This document shows, in pieces, positions 20,301 through 32,877 of a stretch of DNA of 64,000 nucleotides. The position numbers and the translations under genes are program-made. Within the stretch, counting starts at the first letter, position 1. Each line of letters starts with the position of its first letter. The stretch is from Bradyrhizobium sp. dw_78 (GTDB lineage: Bacteria > Pseudomonadota > Alphaproteobacteria > Rhizobiales > Xanthobacteraceae): NCBI RefSeq assembly GCF_018449525.1, contig NZ_JAAVUS010000001.1, positions 1 to 64,000 on the forward strand, in the 5' to 3' direction. Under the pieces are notes generated by a model, which did no database searches, was not told where the DNA came from, and saw nothing but the letters and a program-made list of their open reading frames with translations.

Positions 20301-20829
20301 CGTGCCGGGCTCGACGCGGCTGACAACGGCCGTCGCGCGGTCGCTGTTCAAGCTGATGGCCTACAAGGACGAATATGAGGTCGCTCGCCTGCACCGGGAT
20401 GCGGCCTTTGAACAGGCGCTCAACGCGGAATTCGACGGCGACTTCAGGATCAGCCATCACCTTGCGCCGCCGTTCTGGCCGGCGGGCAAGGACGCGCGGG
20501 GCAGGCCGCTGAAGCGGCAGTTCGGAAGCTGGATTCGTCCATTATTCGGCGTGCTGGCGCGCCTGAAATTCCTGCGTGGGACGGCCTTCGATATTTTCGG
20601 CTATACGGAAGAACGAAGGATGGAGCGCGAGCTGATCGGCTGGTACGACCAGCTCGTCTCGGAATTGCTTCCGTCATTGCGCGCGGACTCGCTCTCCGCG
20701 CTCACCGCGATCCTGTCGCTGCCGATGGAAATCCGCGGCTTCGGTCCGGTGAAACAGACGGCGATACAGGCCGTCAAATCGAAGGTCGAATCGCTCCGGA
20801 GCGACATGTCCCTTGCCGAAGCCGCCTGA
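17374..20829 (+). CDS. Fused indolepyruvate:ferredoxin oxidoreductase
   Basis: A 1151-aa fused enzyme that decarboxylates aryl pyruvates (such as indolepyruvate or phenylpyruvate) to the aryl-acetyl-CoA thioester, with reduction of ferredoxin. Seen in order: N-terminal pyruvate-binding domain (SGYRGSPLGGVDLEL), the CSGCPHNTSTKVPEG segment, the TPP-binding domain (GGEGVNWAASSLFTG to NDAVAMTGGQPVDG), a 4Fe-4S motif (CEGCGDCSVESNC) and a gamma domain (GVGGTGVITIGAL). The C-terminal extension is that of the long proteobacterial form. It is divergent from the Lrp/AsnC gene. Confidence 0.9.
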   Translation: MASIAPDERTDIETYALLDRYIRPSGRVLLTGTQALVRILLDQSDRDRADGLKTAGFVSGYRGSPLGGVDLELWRAKKFLSERRIEFLPAVNEDLAATAVLGSQQVETNPRREVEGVFGLWYGKGPGVDRSGDALKHGNAYGSSRHGGVLVVAGDDHGCVSSSMPHQSDVAFMAWFMPTLNPSTVAEYLSFGEYGYALSRFSGMWVGFKAISETVESCASVELKPRRRFEIPPFAMPAGGLHYRWPDLPGPQIEQRLEFKKNAVLAFAAANPIDRRIYDISDASYGIVTTGKGHLDAMEALALLGLTEVECRRLGIDIYKVGMVWPLAHHDALEFVREKREILVIEEKRGIIESQFKEYFYDYPGHKPERMVGKNDENNLPLVPWTGELSPLLLAPIIARRLDAIFPGLGLLDRAEKLRPSPLRLIDVSGATRTPYFCSGCPHNTSTKVPEGSEALAGIGCHFMASWMDRNTSSLIQMGGEGVNWAASSLFTGRGHVFQNLGEGTYYHSGSMAIRQSVAAKANITYKILFNDAVAMTGGQPVDGPISVHAIAHEMRANGVQRIAVVTDDPLKFDLGDFPKGTTIQARGQLDAVQRELREIPGVSVLIYEQECATERRRRRKRGQAPDPQKFAYINDLVCEGCGDCSVESNCLSVEPKETPFGRKRQINLSSCNKDFSCLNGFCPSFVTVEGATRRKKTGVGIDALARADELPAPALPNLNKPYNLLVTGVGGTGVITIGALVTMAGHLDGKGASVLDFTGFAQKFGPVLSFIRLAATPNAIHQVRIDHGAADALIGCDIVVSSSIKASTAYGPAMRAVLNTAEMPTGDVVRNRDADLAARERLQGIERLIGPDRMVSFDANQAASDLYGDTVFANMMLLGAAWQQGLVPVTLGALMRAIELNGVAVDQNKQAFAAGRLAAAGRMVGVSHGISKSVAESLDDLIARRAAFLAAYQDADYAARYRKRVNDVRAAEDRAVPGSTRLTTAVARSLFKLMAYKDEYEVARLHRDAAFEQALNAEFDGDFRISHHLAPPFWPAGKDARGRPLKRQFGSWIRPLFGVLARLKFLRGTAFDIFGYTEERRMERELIGWYDQLVSELLPSLRADSLSALTAILSLPMEIRGFGPVKQTAIQAVKSKVESLRSDMSLAEAA

Positions 20830-20975
20830 CGAACCGCAAGCCGGTTGACGTGGCCACCGCGAGCGTCGGACCGGGTGCTTGCCCCTGCATTCACGCAAAC
20901 TTCATCGCCGGTTGGAGAAATATCGGGGACCCGCCTGCGTTTACCAGTTTGGGGCCTCAGCAACCGGAGAATGAG

Positions 20976-21518
20976 TTGTCCAACTCAATTTGGATCCGCG
21001 CATTGACATTGTTGGTCGCGGGCTTTGCGATTTTATCGGTATTCGAACAAGCCGCCACGCGTGCTCAAGACGCGACAGCGGTAGTTTCGGCAGCCACTCA
21101 ACATCCCGCCGAGGCTCCTTTCATCGCCGAGAACGATGCGGCGATGAACAAAATGATGAAAGGCATGGATGTGAAGCCGACCGGCGACATCGATGCCGAT
21201 TTCGCCGCCATGATGATCCCGCACCATCAGGGCGCCATCGACATGGCGTTGTCGGAGTTGCGCTATGGCAAGAACGAACAGCTGCGCCGGATCGCGCAGG
21301 AGATCATCGTCGAGCAGCAGCAGGAGATCAACGCCATGCATCTGGCGCTCGGCCAGCCGTTGCCGCCCGATGCGCCGGCGCCGACGCAAGTCTTTTCCAA
21401 CCAAGTCACTTCCGGTCAGGTCACTTCCAGCCAGTCGCCAACCACCATGCCGGATCACGCCATGTCGGGTCACGCCGCGATGCCGCATGATGGCATGTCG
21501 ATGATGCCGATGAAATGA
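20976..21518 (+). CDS. DUF305 secreted protein, probably starting at TTG
   Basis: Export-targeted helical protein of about 180 aa with the DUF305 core (MMIPHHQGAIDMALSELRYG), a ferritin-like family of unknown function often linked to copper. The C-terminus is Met/His-rich (MPDHAMSGHAAMPHDGMSMM), a pattern typical of copper binding. I prefer TTG 20976: it follows GGAGAATGAG and starts directly before a signal peptide (WIRALTLLVAGFAILSVFEQ). The first ATG, at 20850, would add an unlikely 42-residue leader. Its stop overlaps the next gene's region. Confidence 0.78.
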   Translation: MSNSIWIRALTLLVAGFAILSVFEQAATRAQDATAVVSAATQHPAEAPFIAENDAAMNKMMKGMDVKPTGDIDADFAAMMIPHHQGAIDMALSELRYGKNEQLRRIAQEIIVEQQQEINAMHLALGQPLPPDAPAPTQVFSNQVTSGQVTSSQSPTTMPDHAMSGHAAMPHDGMSMMPMK

Positions 21519-21529
21519 GGATTGATGAA

Positions 21530-23011
21530 ATGAATATGATTGCCGTGAACCGTTATCTTGTCTCCGCGTGTTTTTCTGTGACGCTTGCGATTTGCTCGCC
21601 GGCATGGGCCGGTCAGGCGCCGGCCGCGGCGTCAGCGCCGGATATTCCGCTCAGCCATCGCGACCGCGTCTATGCGGCCGAGCAATTCTCCAACACGGTG
21701 TCGGTCACCGATCCCGCCGACAACAGGCTGCTCGGCGTCATTCGTCTCGGCGATCCGCAGCCGGGCAATTTCAGCCCGCTATATAAGGGACAGGTTCTTG
21801 TTCACGGCATGGGCTTTTCGCCCGACCACAAGACGATCGCGGTGGTGTCGATCGGCTCGAACTCGGTTACCTTCATCGATACCGCGACCAACGCGGTGAA
21901 GCACACGACTTATGTCGGACGCTCGCCGCACGAAGCCTTCTTCACGCCGGATGGCAGCGAGGTATGGGTGACGGTGCGGGGCGAGGACTACGTCTCGGTG
22001 CTGGACGGCAAGACCTTTGAGGAAAAGGCCCGCATCAAGACGCCGAGCGGCCCGGGCATGCAGATCTTCTCGCCCGACGGCAAGTATGGCTATGTCTGCT
22101 CGTCCTTCAATCCGGAGACCGATGTGGTCAGCGTCGCCGATCATCAGATCGTCGGCCGCGTCACGCAGGCGAGCCCGTTCTGTCCCAACATCGCGGCGAC
22201 GCCCGATGGCAAGCAGGTGTGGTTCACACTGAAGGACACCGGCAAGACCCAGGTGTTCAACGCCCAGCCGCCGTTCGAGGTCATCAAGACGCTCGATACC
22301 GGGCCGATCACCAACCATGTCAATATCGCGCGCAATGCCAATGGCGACTTCGCCTATGTGACGGTCGGCGGCCTGAATCAGGTGAAGGTGTTCCGCACCG
22401 ATAATTTCGAGCAGGTCGCGACGATTCCGGTCGGCAAGCTGCCGCATGGCGTCTGGCCGTCGGGTGACGGCAGCCGGGTCTATGTCGGTCTGGAAAACGA
22501 CGACGCGCTGGCCGCGATCGATACGCTGACCAACAAGGTGATCGCGACGATCCCGATCGGACAGGCGCCGCAGGCGGTCAATTATGTGCCGAACGCCGTA
22601 CCCGAAGGCGACGGCAAGCAGGATTTGCAGCCGCTGGGCCTGGCGGGACAGGCCGCTCATCTGGTGCTGATGCCGCGATCGACCACCGGCTCGTCGGCCG
22701 ATGCGTCGAGAACGCCGACCAGCGTTTCGCTGTTCGACCAGGGCCTTGTCCAGATCTTGCAGGCCTCGGTGACCAGGCTTGAGCCGAAGAAGCCGTATGT
22801 GCTCGCTTTCTCGTCCAACCGTGACGGCAGCGGGCCGTTGCAGCCGCTCGCGAATTTCATGACCAATCCGGCGGGCTCGGCGATCGTCAATGCGGCCGGC
22901 CCGATCCGGCAGCTGGTGGACGACGCGGCTCTCGCGCAGAAACGCTATCTCGTCATCGCGGAAGGCGGCGGCGGAAAACCGGGGGACGTCGTGCAGGTCG
23001 AGGCGCGGTAA
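21530..23011 (+). CDS. YncE-type beta-propeller periplasmic protein
   Basis: A 493-aa secreted protein with signal peptide (ending SPAWAGQ) and repeated propeller blades of the YVTN/YncE type (EQFSNTVSVTDPADNRLLGV, GSNSVTFIDTATNAVKHTTY, VYVGLENDDALAAIDTLTNK). Propellers of this class bind partners or ligands; no enzymatic residues are evident. I chose ATG 21530, with AGGA 9 nt upstream; ATG 21515 overlaps the previous stop. The tight spacing with the DUF305 gene suggests one operon, possibly for metal handling. Confidence 0.85.
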   Translation: MNMIAVNRYLVSACFSVTLAICSPAWAGQAPAAASAPDIPLSHRDRVYAAEQFSNTVSVTDPADNRLLGVIRLGDPQPGNFSPLYKGQVLVHGMGFSPDHKTIAVVSIGSNSVTFIDTATNAVKHTTYVGRSPHEAFFTPDGSEVWVTVRGEDYVSVLDGKTFEEKARIKTPSGPGMQIFSPDGKYGYVCSSFNPETDVVSVADHQIVGRVTQASPFCPNIAATPDGKQVWFTLKDTGKTQVFNAQPPFEVIKTLDTGPITNHVNIARNANGDFAYVTVGGLNQVKVFRTDNFEQVATIPVGKLPHGVWPSGDGSRVYVGLENDDALAAIDTLTNKVIATIPIGQAPQAVNYVPNAVPEGDGKQDLQPLGLAGQAAHLVLMPRSTTGSSADASRTPTSVSLFDQGLVQILQASVTRLEPKKPYVLAFSSNRDGSGPLQPLANFMTNPAGSAIVNAAGPIRQLVDDAALAQKRYLVIAEGGGGKPGDVVQVEAR

Positions 23012-23072
23012 GTTCGAGCGTTTATGGCCGAGAATATGTGCCGCCATGCCTGAAACCTGATACAGCTCACGG

Positions 23073-23741
23073 ATGGCTATCACCTGCGTCATTCCGGATC
23101 TTCACGGCAGGGCGGACCTGCTCAGCGACGGTCTTGCCGCGATCGTCGCGCATGCGCGCGGCGGGGCCGGGACGATCATCGCGCTCGGCGATTACGTCGA
23201 TAAGGGACCCGACGCCAAGGCCGTCATCGATCTCCTGCGCAACGATCCCGCGCCGGGATGGACCTTCGTCGCGCTCAAGGGCAATCACGACGCCATGATG
23301 GTCGAAGCCTTGCGCGTTCCATCCAGAATGGCGCCGTGGCTGGAGCGGGGCGGCGATGCCGTGATCAGGTCCTATGGCGGCGATCCCTTGCAGGTGCCGG
23401 CGGCCGATATTGAATGGCTGGATGGGCTGCCGTTGCTGCACACCGACCGTCATCGCATTTACGTGCATGCCGGCGTCGATCCGGAACTGCCGCTCGATCA
23501 GCAAACCGAAAAGACGCTGCTGTGGAAGCGCTATCCGGAAGGATCAGGCTCCGGTCTTGATGGGCGCTATGTCGTCCACGGCCACGATTCCTTTCCCGGC
23601 GGCCCGAAGCTCTATCAGGGGCGGGCCAACCTCGATACGCGCGCATGGCGGACCGGACGACTGGTGATCGGCGTGTTCGAGGACGACAGGCCCGGCGGGC
23701 CTGTCGATTTTATCGAAATATCGGGCCCGCCGCGCGGTTAG
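23073..23741 (+). CDS. PPP-family metallophosphoesterase (serine/threonine phosphatase-like)
   Basis: A 222-aa cytoplasmic phosphatase. The di-metal motifs PDLHGR (GDxHG class), GDYVDKGPD and KGNHDAMM are all present, with a later His in VHGHDSF. This order is that of bacterial PrpA/ApaH-like PPP enzymes. It could dephosphorylate proteins or cleave dinucleoside polyphosphates; sequence alone does not decide. It is 61 bp downstream of the YncE gene on the same strand and may be co-transcribed. Confidence 0.85.
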   Translation: MAITCVIPDLHGRADLLSDGLAAIVAHARGGAGTIIALGDYVDKGPDAKAVIDLLRNDPAPGWTFVALKGNHDAMMVEALRVPSRMAPWLERGGDAVIRSYGGDPLQVPAADIEWLDGLPLLHTDRHRIYVHAGVDPELPLDQQTEKTLLWKRYPEGSGSGLDGRYVVHGHDSFPGGPKLYQGRANLDTRAWRTGRLVIGVFEDDRPGGPVDFIEISGPPRG

Positions 23742-23785
23742 AGCATGATGAGATCAGGTCGAGATCGAGCGTCAGCGGCAGTCTG

Positions 23786-23901
23786 CCCCCTCCCTCTTGG
23801 GAGAGGGTTGGGGTGAGGGGGGTACGGTCTATCGATGGAGCATAACACCTCATCCGGCGCTGTGCGCCGACCTCTCTCAACGGGAGTCTCAACGGGAGAG
23901 G
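23786..23901. repeat. Intergenic GC-rich stem-loop repeat with 12-bp tandem duplication
   Basis: CCCTCTTGGGAGAGGG-type stems and CGGCGC-TGT-GCGCCG lie in a spacer between convergent genes. TCTCAACGGGAG occurs twice, exactly in tandem (23875-23886 and 23887-23898). The layout resembles intergenic palindromic repeats common in this group. Confidence 0.6.
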
Positions 23902-23959
23902 TAAAGAGACAGCGTGGACGACGGCGATTCATCTCACTCCGGGTGGCGCCGCACCGACC

Positions 23960-26026
23960 TCATCGCCACATGCCGCGCATCCGCGCGCCGATGTCGATCC
24001 TTGGCCCCATGCTGCGCACGCTGTCGCTCGCGGCAAAGGCCGGCCAGCCGGTACGCTCGAACAGCCCGAGCAGCCGGTCGGGAATGAAGCGCGTCCGCGC
24101 CGCATAGACATGGCGGTCGCCTTTGGCGTGCTGGCCGTAGGTGAAAAAACGCTGCGGCACCATGAGGTGCAGATCATCTTTGGCGCGCGTCATGCCGACA
24201 TAAAGCAGGCGGCGTTCCTCCTCGAGTTCGGCCGACGTTCCGGCGCCGAGATCGGACGGCATGCAGCCATCGACGACGTTCAACATATAGACCGATTTCC
24301 ACTCCTGTCCCTTGGCGGAGTGGATCGTGGACAGGATCAAATAATCCTCGTCGCGCAGGGCAATTCCGGCCTGGCCGCTGGTCGCGTCCGGCGGATCGAG
24401 CGTGAGCTCGGTGAGAAAACGCTGCCGCGACGGATAGCCGGTTGCGATCTGCTCGAGCTGGATCAGGTCGGCCCGCCGCGTTTCGGCGTCCTCGTGGATA
24501 CGGTCGAGATGCGGCTCGTACCACAGGCGCGCGCGCTCGATATCGGCAGGCCATTCCGAATAGCGCAAATTGGCCACGGTCTCGACAAAAGCGCTCCAGT
24601 CGGCGCCGGCGCGGGGCGGCGCGCGCAAATGGCACAGCGCGTCTGCGGGATCGGCCGCTTCCGCCACCTGATCGAGCACGCGCTGCGCCGAAGCGGGCCC
24701 GACGCCGGGCAGCAAATGCAGAACCCGGAAGCCCGCGACGCGGTCGCGTGGGTTTTCGATAAAACGCAGCAGCGCCAGCACGTCCTTGACATGGGCCGCG
24801 TCGAGGAATTTCAGGCCGCCGAATTTCACGAAAGGAATGTTGCGGCGGGTCAGTTCGACTTCCAGCGGACCGCTATGCGATGAGGTGCGAAACAACACCG
24901 CCTGCTGCTTGAGAAGGGTTCCGCTTTCCCGGTTCTCAAGCACCTGCTCGACGATATAGCGGGCCTGGTCGGCCTCGTCGCGGACCGTGACGAGCCGGGG
25001 CCTCGCCGACGACGCCCGTTCGCTCCAGAGGTTTTTGGTGAAACGCTCTTTGGCGAGATCGATCACGCCATTTGCCGCCGCCAGGATTGGTTGTGTCGAA
25101 CGGTAGTTGCGATTGAGCGTCACGATCTCGGCGCGCGGCGCGAATTGATCGGGAAATTCCAGGATATTGCGCACGGTCGCGGCCCGGAACGAATAGATCG
25201 ACTGGGCATCGTCGCCGACCACCGTCAGCCCGTGGCCGCCCGGCCTCAATGTCCGCAGGATCGAGGACTGCAAGCGGTTGGTGTCCTGATATTCGTCGAC
25301 CAGAATATGATCGAAACGGCCGCCCACGTCAGCCGCGATCGCGACATCCGACATCATCTGCGCCCAGTACAGCAGCAGGTCGTCGTAATCGAGCACGTTC
25401 TGCTTCTGCTTGGCTTCGACATAGGCGGCGAATAATTGCTTGAGCTCGTTGCTCCAGCCCGAGCACCACGGGAAGAATTGTCCGAGCACCTGCTCGACCG
25501 GCAATTCGGCGTTCACGCAGCGCGAATAGATCGCAAGACAGGTACCCTTGGCCGGAAAACGGCTTTCGGTCCTGGACAGGCCGAGTTCATGCCGCACCAG
25601 GTTCATCAGGTCGGCCGAGTCCTCGCGGTCATGGATCGTGAACGCCGGATCGATCCCGATCTGCTCGGCGTGCTCGCGCAACAGCCGCGCGCCGATGCCG
25701 TGGAAGGTTCCGGCCCAACTGAGCGCATCCGTCATGATCGAGGCGTTGTCGCCCAGCACCTTGCGCGCGATGCGTTCGACCCGGTGCGCCATCTCCGTGG
25801 CGGCGCGTCGCGAAAACGTCATCAACAGGATCCGGCGCGGATCGGCCTTGTTGACGATCAGGTGCGCGACCCGATGGGCGAGCGTGTTGGTCTTGCCGGA
25901 TCCCGCGCCGGCGATCACCAGCAGGGGCGCGCCAATATGGCCAGCGGCCGTCACGCCATGTTCGACCGCGCGCCGCTGTTCCGGATTGAGTGTGTCCAGG
26001 TATGGAGCGGCAGTGGACGCCGGCAC
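23960..26026 (-). CDS. UvrD/Rep-family ATP-dependent DNA helicase
   Basis: A 688-aa superfamily 1A helicase expected to unwind DNA 3'-5' in repair or replication restart. Motifs: Q motif LNPEQRRAV, Walker A AGAGSGKTNTLAHR (about residue 36), Walker B VDEYQDTN (about 242), motif III VVGDDAQSIYSFRAA, motif IV LNRNYRS, motif V/VI STIHSAKGQEWKSVY and VGMTRAKDDL. The start is a GTG at 26026 with GAGGGG about 8 nt upstream and an in-frame stop just before. It lacks the long C-terminus of UvrD. Confidence 0.93.
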   Translation of the reverse strand: MPASTAAPYLDTLNPEQRRAVEHGVTAAGHIGAPLLVIAGAGSGKTNTLAHRVAHLIVNKADPRRILLMTFSRRAATEMAHRVERIARKVLGDNASIMTDALSWAGTFHGIGARLLREHAEQIGIDPAFTIHDREDSADLMNLVRHELGLSRTESRFPAKGTCLAIYSRCVNAELPVEQVLGQFFPWCSGWSNELKQLFAAYVEAKQKQNVLDYDDLLLYWAQMMSDVAIAADVGGRFDHILVDEYQDTNRLQSSILRTLRPGGHGLTVVGDDAQSIYSFRAATVRNILEFPDQFAPRAEIVTLNRNYRSTQPILAAANGVIDLAKERFTKNLWSERASSARPRLVTVRDEADQARYIVEQVLENRESGTLLKQQAVLFRTSSHSGPLEVELTRRNIPFVKFGGLKFLDAAHVKDVLALLRFIENPRDRVAGFRVLHLLPGVGPASAQRVLDQVAEAADPADALCHLRAPPRAGADWSAFVETVANLRYSEWPADIERARLWYEPHLDRIHEDAETRRADLIQLEQIATGYPSRQRFLTELTLDPPDATSGQAGIALRDEDYLILSTIHSAKGQEWKSVYMLNVVDGCMPSDLGAGTSAELEEERRLLYVGMTRAKDDLHLMVPQRFFTYGQHAKGDRHVYAARTRFIPDRLLGLFERTGWPAFAASDSVRSMGPRIDIGARMRGMWR

Positions 26027-26318
26027 GAATCATTCCCCTCGCATGCGCCACGCTCGGCGATTTCGGCCGGAATCGCAATGAGATCGTCCTTGGAGATCGT
26101 CTCTAGGTAACGCATGCGCGGCAAGGCGGATGATGGAGGACGAGGGTGCCCAAATAACGGACATGAAGCCGCACAACAAGCTCGCGTCGTGCCGTCCGGA
26201 ACGGCAGATCGCCTCGTAGTCACAAAGAGTTGCGCCCGAATCGACCGGGCGTGGTGTGGGCGAGCTTGAACTTTATCTCGCAGTTGCGAATTCTAGTGGG
26301 GGAATTGAAGGGATCGGC

Positions 26319-29572
<3,254 letters not shown>

Positions 29573-29576
<4 letters not shown>

Positions 29577-30934
29577 ACGTAATGGCCAAGGTAGAACCGC
29601 AGCCGCCGGCGAACGACGCCCACGGGCAAGCGCGAAAGCCCCAGCCGCCTTCGCTGCGGCTGTTGTGGCTGGTTTTGGCGATTGTTGCGGTCGTGCTCGG
29701 ATTTGGGGCGGTTGGTCACTGGCGGACCCATGCCGCTGCGGAGCAGACGCAAGAGGCAATCAACAGCGACGAGCCGATGGTGCGGACGGCCGCGGCGAAA
29801 GTCCTTGCCGATCCGATCAAGGTTACCCTGCCCGGGCAGACCGAGGGGTTTGACCGCGCCAGCATCTTTGCGCGCGCGACCGGCTACATCGCCGAGCGCA
29901 GGGTCGATATCGGCAGCCACGTCAAGCGGGGCGATCTGTTGGCAAGGATCGCCTCGCCCGATCTGGACCGGCAGCTCGATCAGGCGGAAGCGCAGCTGTT
30001 GCAGGTCACCGCCGCGGTGGCGCAGGCGAAGGCCCAGGTGAGCCTCGCCGAGGCCAATCTCAAGCTCGGCAATGTAACCTTTGCCCGCATCGACTCGCTT
30101 GCCCAGAAGGGATTTGAGACGATCCAGAACCGGGACAATCAGCAGGCCAACATGTCGTCGCAGCAGGCCAACGTCGAGGCGGCCAATGCCGGGGTCAAGG
30201 TGGCCGAGGCCAACGTGCAGGCGCAGCAGGCGACCGTGAACCGGCTGAAGACGCTGGCGAGTTTCGAGGAAGTGTGTGCTCCCTTCGACGGCGTGGTCAG
30301 CGCCCGCAACGTCGATATCGGCGATCTCGTCAACGCCGATAATGGCGGCGGGACGCCGATGTTCAGCCTGGTCCAGGACGATGTGTTGCGCGTCGCCGTC
30401 AATATACCGCAGACCCAGGCGGTCGGCATTCGCGACGGTCTGTCGGCAAAGGTCACGGTGTTCGAACTGCCCGACCGCACGTTCTCGGGCACCGTGGCCC
30501 GCAACGCCGGCGCACTGCAATCCGCCAGCCGCACCTTGCCGGTCCAGGTGGACGTGCCGAATCCGGATCACGCGCTGAAAGCCGGCATATTCGTCAATAT
30601 CGAGATCGAGGTGCCGCGCGCGCATCCCAATATTCAGATTCCGGCCGAAGCGTTGATCTTCAACCAGCAGGGATTGCATGTCGCGGTCGCCAAGGACAAC
30701 CAGATCCATTTCAAGGACGTGAAGATCTATCGCGATCTCGGCGACGTCGTTGAATTGGAAAGCGGCCTCAGCGGTCAGGACCAGGTCGTGCTGAACCCGC
30801 CGACCACGATCCACGAGGGGCAGAAAATCAAGGTCGCTCCGCCTTCGGAAGGCGACGGCCAGAAGGTGGCTTCGGCGGGCCAGCCGCCGGCCGGTCAGGC
30901 GGCTGACCCTGGCAAGGCGCAAGGCAAGCAATAA
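29573..30934 (+). CDS. RND periplasmic adaptor (membrane fusion protein)
   Basis: A 453-aa adaptor that links the RND permease to an outer-membrane channel. Seen: N-terminal membrane anchor (LRLLWLVLAIVAVVLGFGAV), lipoyl half-motif (GYIAERRVDIGSHVKRGDLLARI), an alpha-helical hairpin rich in Ala/Gln, the second lipoyl half (CAPFDGVVSARNVDIGDLV) and the beta-barrel domain. Its start overlaps the permease stop. No outer-membrane factor gene is adjacent, so a shared TolC-like channel is presumably used. Confidence 0.92.
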
Positions 30935-30961
30935 GGCAAATAGCGACCCACGCGCGCCGGA

Positions 30962-31663
30962 TCAGGATGCGCGCAACGGCCATTGGCCGGTGATTTGGAA
31001 ACGCGCCAAAGGATGGTCCTGTCGAAACAGGGCGATCTGGTCGATCGCCAGCGACGTCATTTGAAGCGCGGCAAACCGCTGCCGCAGCAACGCGACGATC
31101 GTCTCGCGTCGTTCGGCTGGCAGCCTACCGGTCAGCGTCATGTGGAAGCGGAATTCGTCCATCACGTAGGGATAGCCCCAGCGGTCGAGATAGTCGCATT
31201 GCCTCGGCGTCAGCTTCGACGGATTTCGCCGCGCGCGGTCTTCCGCCATGAGCGGCGCGCGGAACGAATCGAAGGCGCGGATAGCGTCGGCGGCTAACTG
31301 CGCAAGCTCGGCCGAATGTGCCGCCGGCACGATGGCGATGAAGTCGCTAATCGTGTTGACGACGGGTTGGATGACCGGAACGGCCCGTGGCGTTTGGGCA
31401 AACGCTTCGCAGGCCGCGAGCAATTCGGCCTCGGTCTTGCCGGCCGCCAACGTCAGCGGCGCTTTCAGCGTGGCGTGGAGGCCGTATTTGCGCGGATCCT
31501 GCGTCAGCTCCCGCCAGTCCGGCACCATCTGCTCGATGCCGTCGGCAAACGGGAGATCCTTGCCGCTGAAGGTGTCGTAGCCGAGCAAATGCGCACCGAA
31601 GCGGTCGAGATCGCTGCCGGGCGGCGGGGCATAATAGATCGCATAGCGCGGAGCATCGGTCAT
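30962..31663 (-). CDS. DUF1045 phosphonate-cluster protein, 2H phosphoesterase fold
   Basis: A 233-aa protein of a family found almost only in phosphonate clusters. Two H-x-T motifs (YGLHATLKAPLTL and FRFHMTLTGRL) mark the 2H phosphoesterase superfamily, whose members act on cyclic phosphates or 2',5'/RNA ends. PhnP, the usual phosphoribosyl cyclic phosphodiesterase of the C-P lyase pathway, is missing here. I infer that this enzyme may hydrolyse the 1,2-cyclic phosphate product in its place. It is last in a minus-strand operon, 20 bp after the PhnM-like gene. Confidence 0.8.
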   Translation of the reverse strand: MTDAPRYAIYYAPPPGSDLDRFGAHLLGYDTFSGKDLPFADGIEQMVPDWRELTQDPRKYGLHATLKAPLTLAAGKTEAELLAACEAFAQTPRAVPVIQPVVNTISDFIAIVPAAHSAELAQLAADAIRAFDSFRAPLMAEDRARRNPSKLTPRQCDYLDRWGYPYVMDEFRFHMTLTGRLPAERRETIVALLRQRFAALQMTSLAIDQIALFRQDHPLARFQITGQWPLRAS

Positions 31664-31683
31664 GGGTGAAGCATAGAGCCGGC

Positions 31684-32877
31684 TCAGACGGCTGCAACCG
31701 TCTTGCGTGACACCGCGGGCCTTCGGCTCAGCCGGTCCGCATCGGCGATGTGAACCAGACGGCCGGCGGAGATCACGGCAACGAGGCGCGGCCTCAGCTT
31801 CGGTTGATCGTCGACGAGGAGGACATCGGCGCGACCACCGGGGGCGAGAACGCCGCGATCGGCAAGTCCCGCGGCGCGGGCCGGCGCGGATGAAATCAGA
31901 TCCCAGGCTTTCGGCAAAGTCAGCACGCCGTCATGGACCAGCCGGAAGGCGGCGAGCAATGGCGCCGGATAATAATAATCCGAAGCCAGCACCGAACACA
32001 GGCCCTTGGCGATCATGTCGCTGGCCCGGGTCCAGCCGGTGTGGCTGCCACCGCGCACCACATTCGGCGCGCCGAACACGATGAAGTCGCCGCCATCGGC
32101 GGCTTCGCGCGCGGTCTCTTCATTCACCGGGAATTCGGCGATGGCGATGCCCTGGCTGCGGAAGGCCTGGCGCATCGCGGGGCTGTTGTCGTCATGCGAC
32201 AGCGTGCGGACGCCGGCGTCGTTCGCGGCCTTGGCCAGACGCGCGACCGAGGCGGGCACGTCATGTGCGCGGCCAACGACGCGCTTCACCAGCGCATCGA
32301 ACGCCTCGCTGGAGAGGCCGGTGCGTTCGACCATGCGGTTGCGCTTCTGCGGCTTGGCAAGGTCCGCGACCGTTCCATCCATATGGTCGTTGAAGCCGAG
32401 CAGGTCGATCCGGCCTTCGGCCAGCCATCGGCAGATGTCATCCTCGGCGTCGAGATTGTAGGTCTCGTGCCGCAGATGGAAGCGGGTGTCGGCGGCAAGC
32501 TGCGGCCGCAGGCTTTCGATCGCCTCGAGCAATTGCCGCGCGTTGTCGGCGCTGCGCAGGCCAGGCTCCCACGACCAGGTGGTGGCGTGAAACACCGTGG
32601 TGATGCCGTTGGCGATCGCCTGCCGGTCGCTGTCGACCAGCGCGACGTCGATCGGAAAATCGACGCCGGCGCGGGGCATCATCTGCCGTTCGAACGCATC
32701 GCCATGCAGGTCGACAATGCCCGGCAGCACCAGCAGGTCTCCGGCGTCGATCGCAAGCGAGCCGTGCTGCTGTCCGGCGCCGACGGAGCTGATCTTGCCG
32801 TCCGCGATCCCGAGCGAGGTTTCGCGAATTTCCGCACCGAGAAGTGTCCGGCCGCCTTCAATCAGAACCTCGCTCAT
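31684..32877 (-). CDS. phnM: Second PhnM-like amidohydrolase
   Basis: A 397-aa amidohydrolase of the PhnM family (alpha-D-ribose 1-methylphosphonate 5-triphosphate diphosphatase). The metal site reads DLHGDAFER rather than HTDHLE as in the paralogue at 42898; later motifs [15 protein letters not shown] and the shared [11 protein letters not shown] are intact. ATG 32877 (MSEVLIEGG) overlaps the upstream hexapeptide gene stop (ATGA). A longer reading frame upstream is shadow. Two PhnM proteins in one cluster suggest different substrates or conditions. Confidence 0.88.
   Translation of the reverse strand: MSEVLIEGGRTLLGAEIRETSLGIADGKISSVGAGQQHGSLAIDAGDLLVLPGIVDLHGDAFERQMMPRAGVDFPIDVALVDSDRQAIANGITTVFHATTWSWEPGLRSADNARQLLEAIESLRPQLAADTRFHLRHETYNLDAEDDICRWLAEGRIDLLGFNDHMDGTVADLAKPQKRNRMVERTGLSSEAFDALVKRVVGRAHDVPASVARLAKAANDAGVRTLSHDDNSPAMRQAFRSQGIAIAEFPVNEETAREAADGGDFIVFGAPNVVRGGSHTGWTRASDMIAKGLCSVLASDYYYPAPLLAAFRLVHDGVLTLPKAWDLISSAPARAAGLADRGVLAPGGRADVLLVDDQPKLRPRLVAVISAGRLVHIADADRLSRRPAVSRKTVAAV

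Noticed and set aside
26027-26115. Minus-strand frame starting MRYLETISKDDLIAIPAEIA just before the helicase
   Set aside because: The first 30 codons look protein-like, but it overlaps the helicase start, then becomes shadow sequence and has no good binding site; left out for lack of support.
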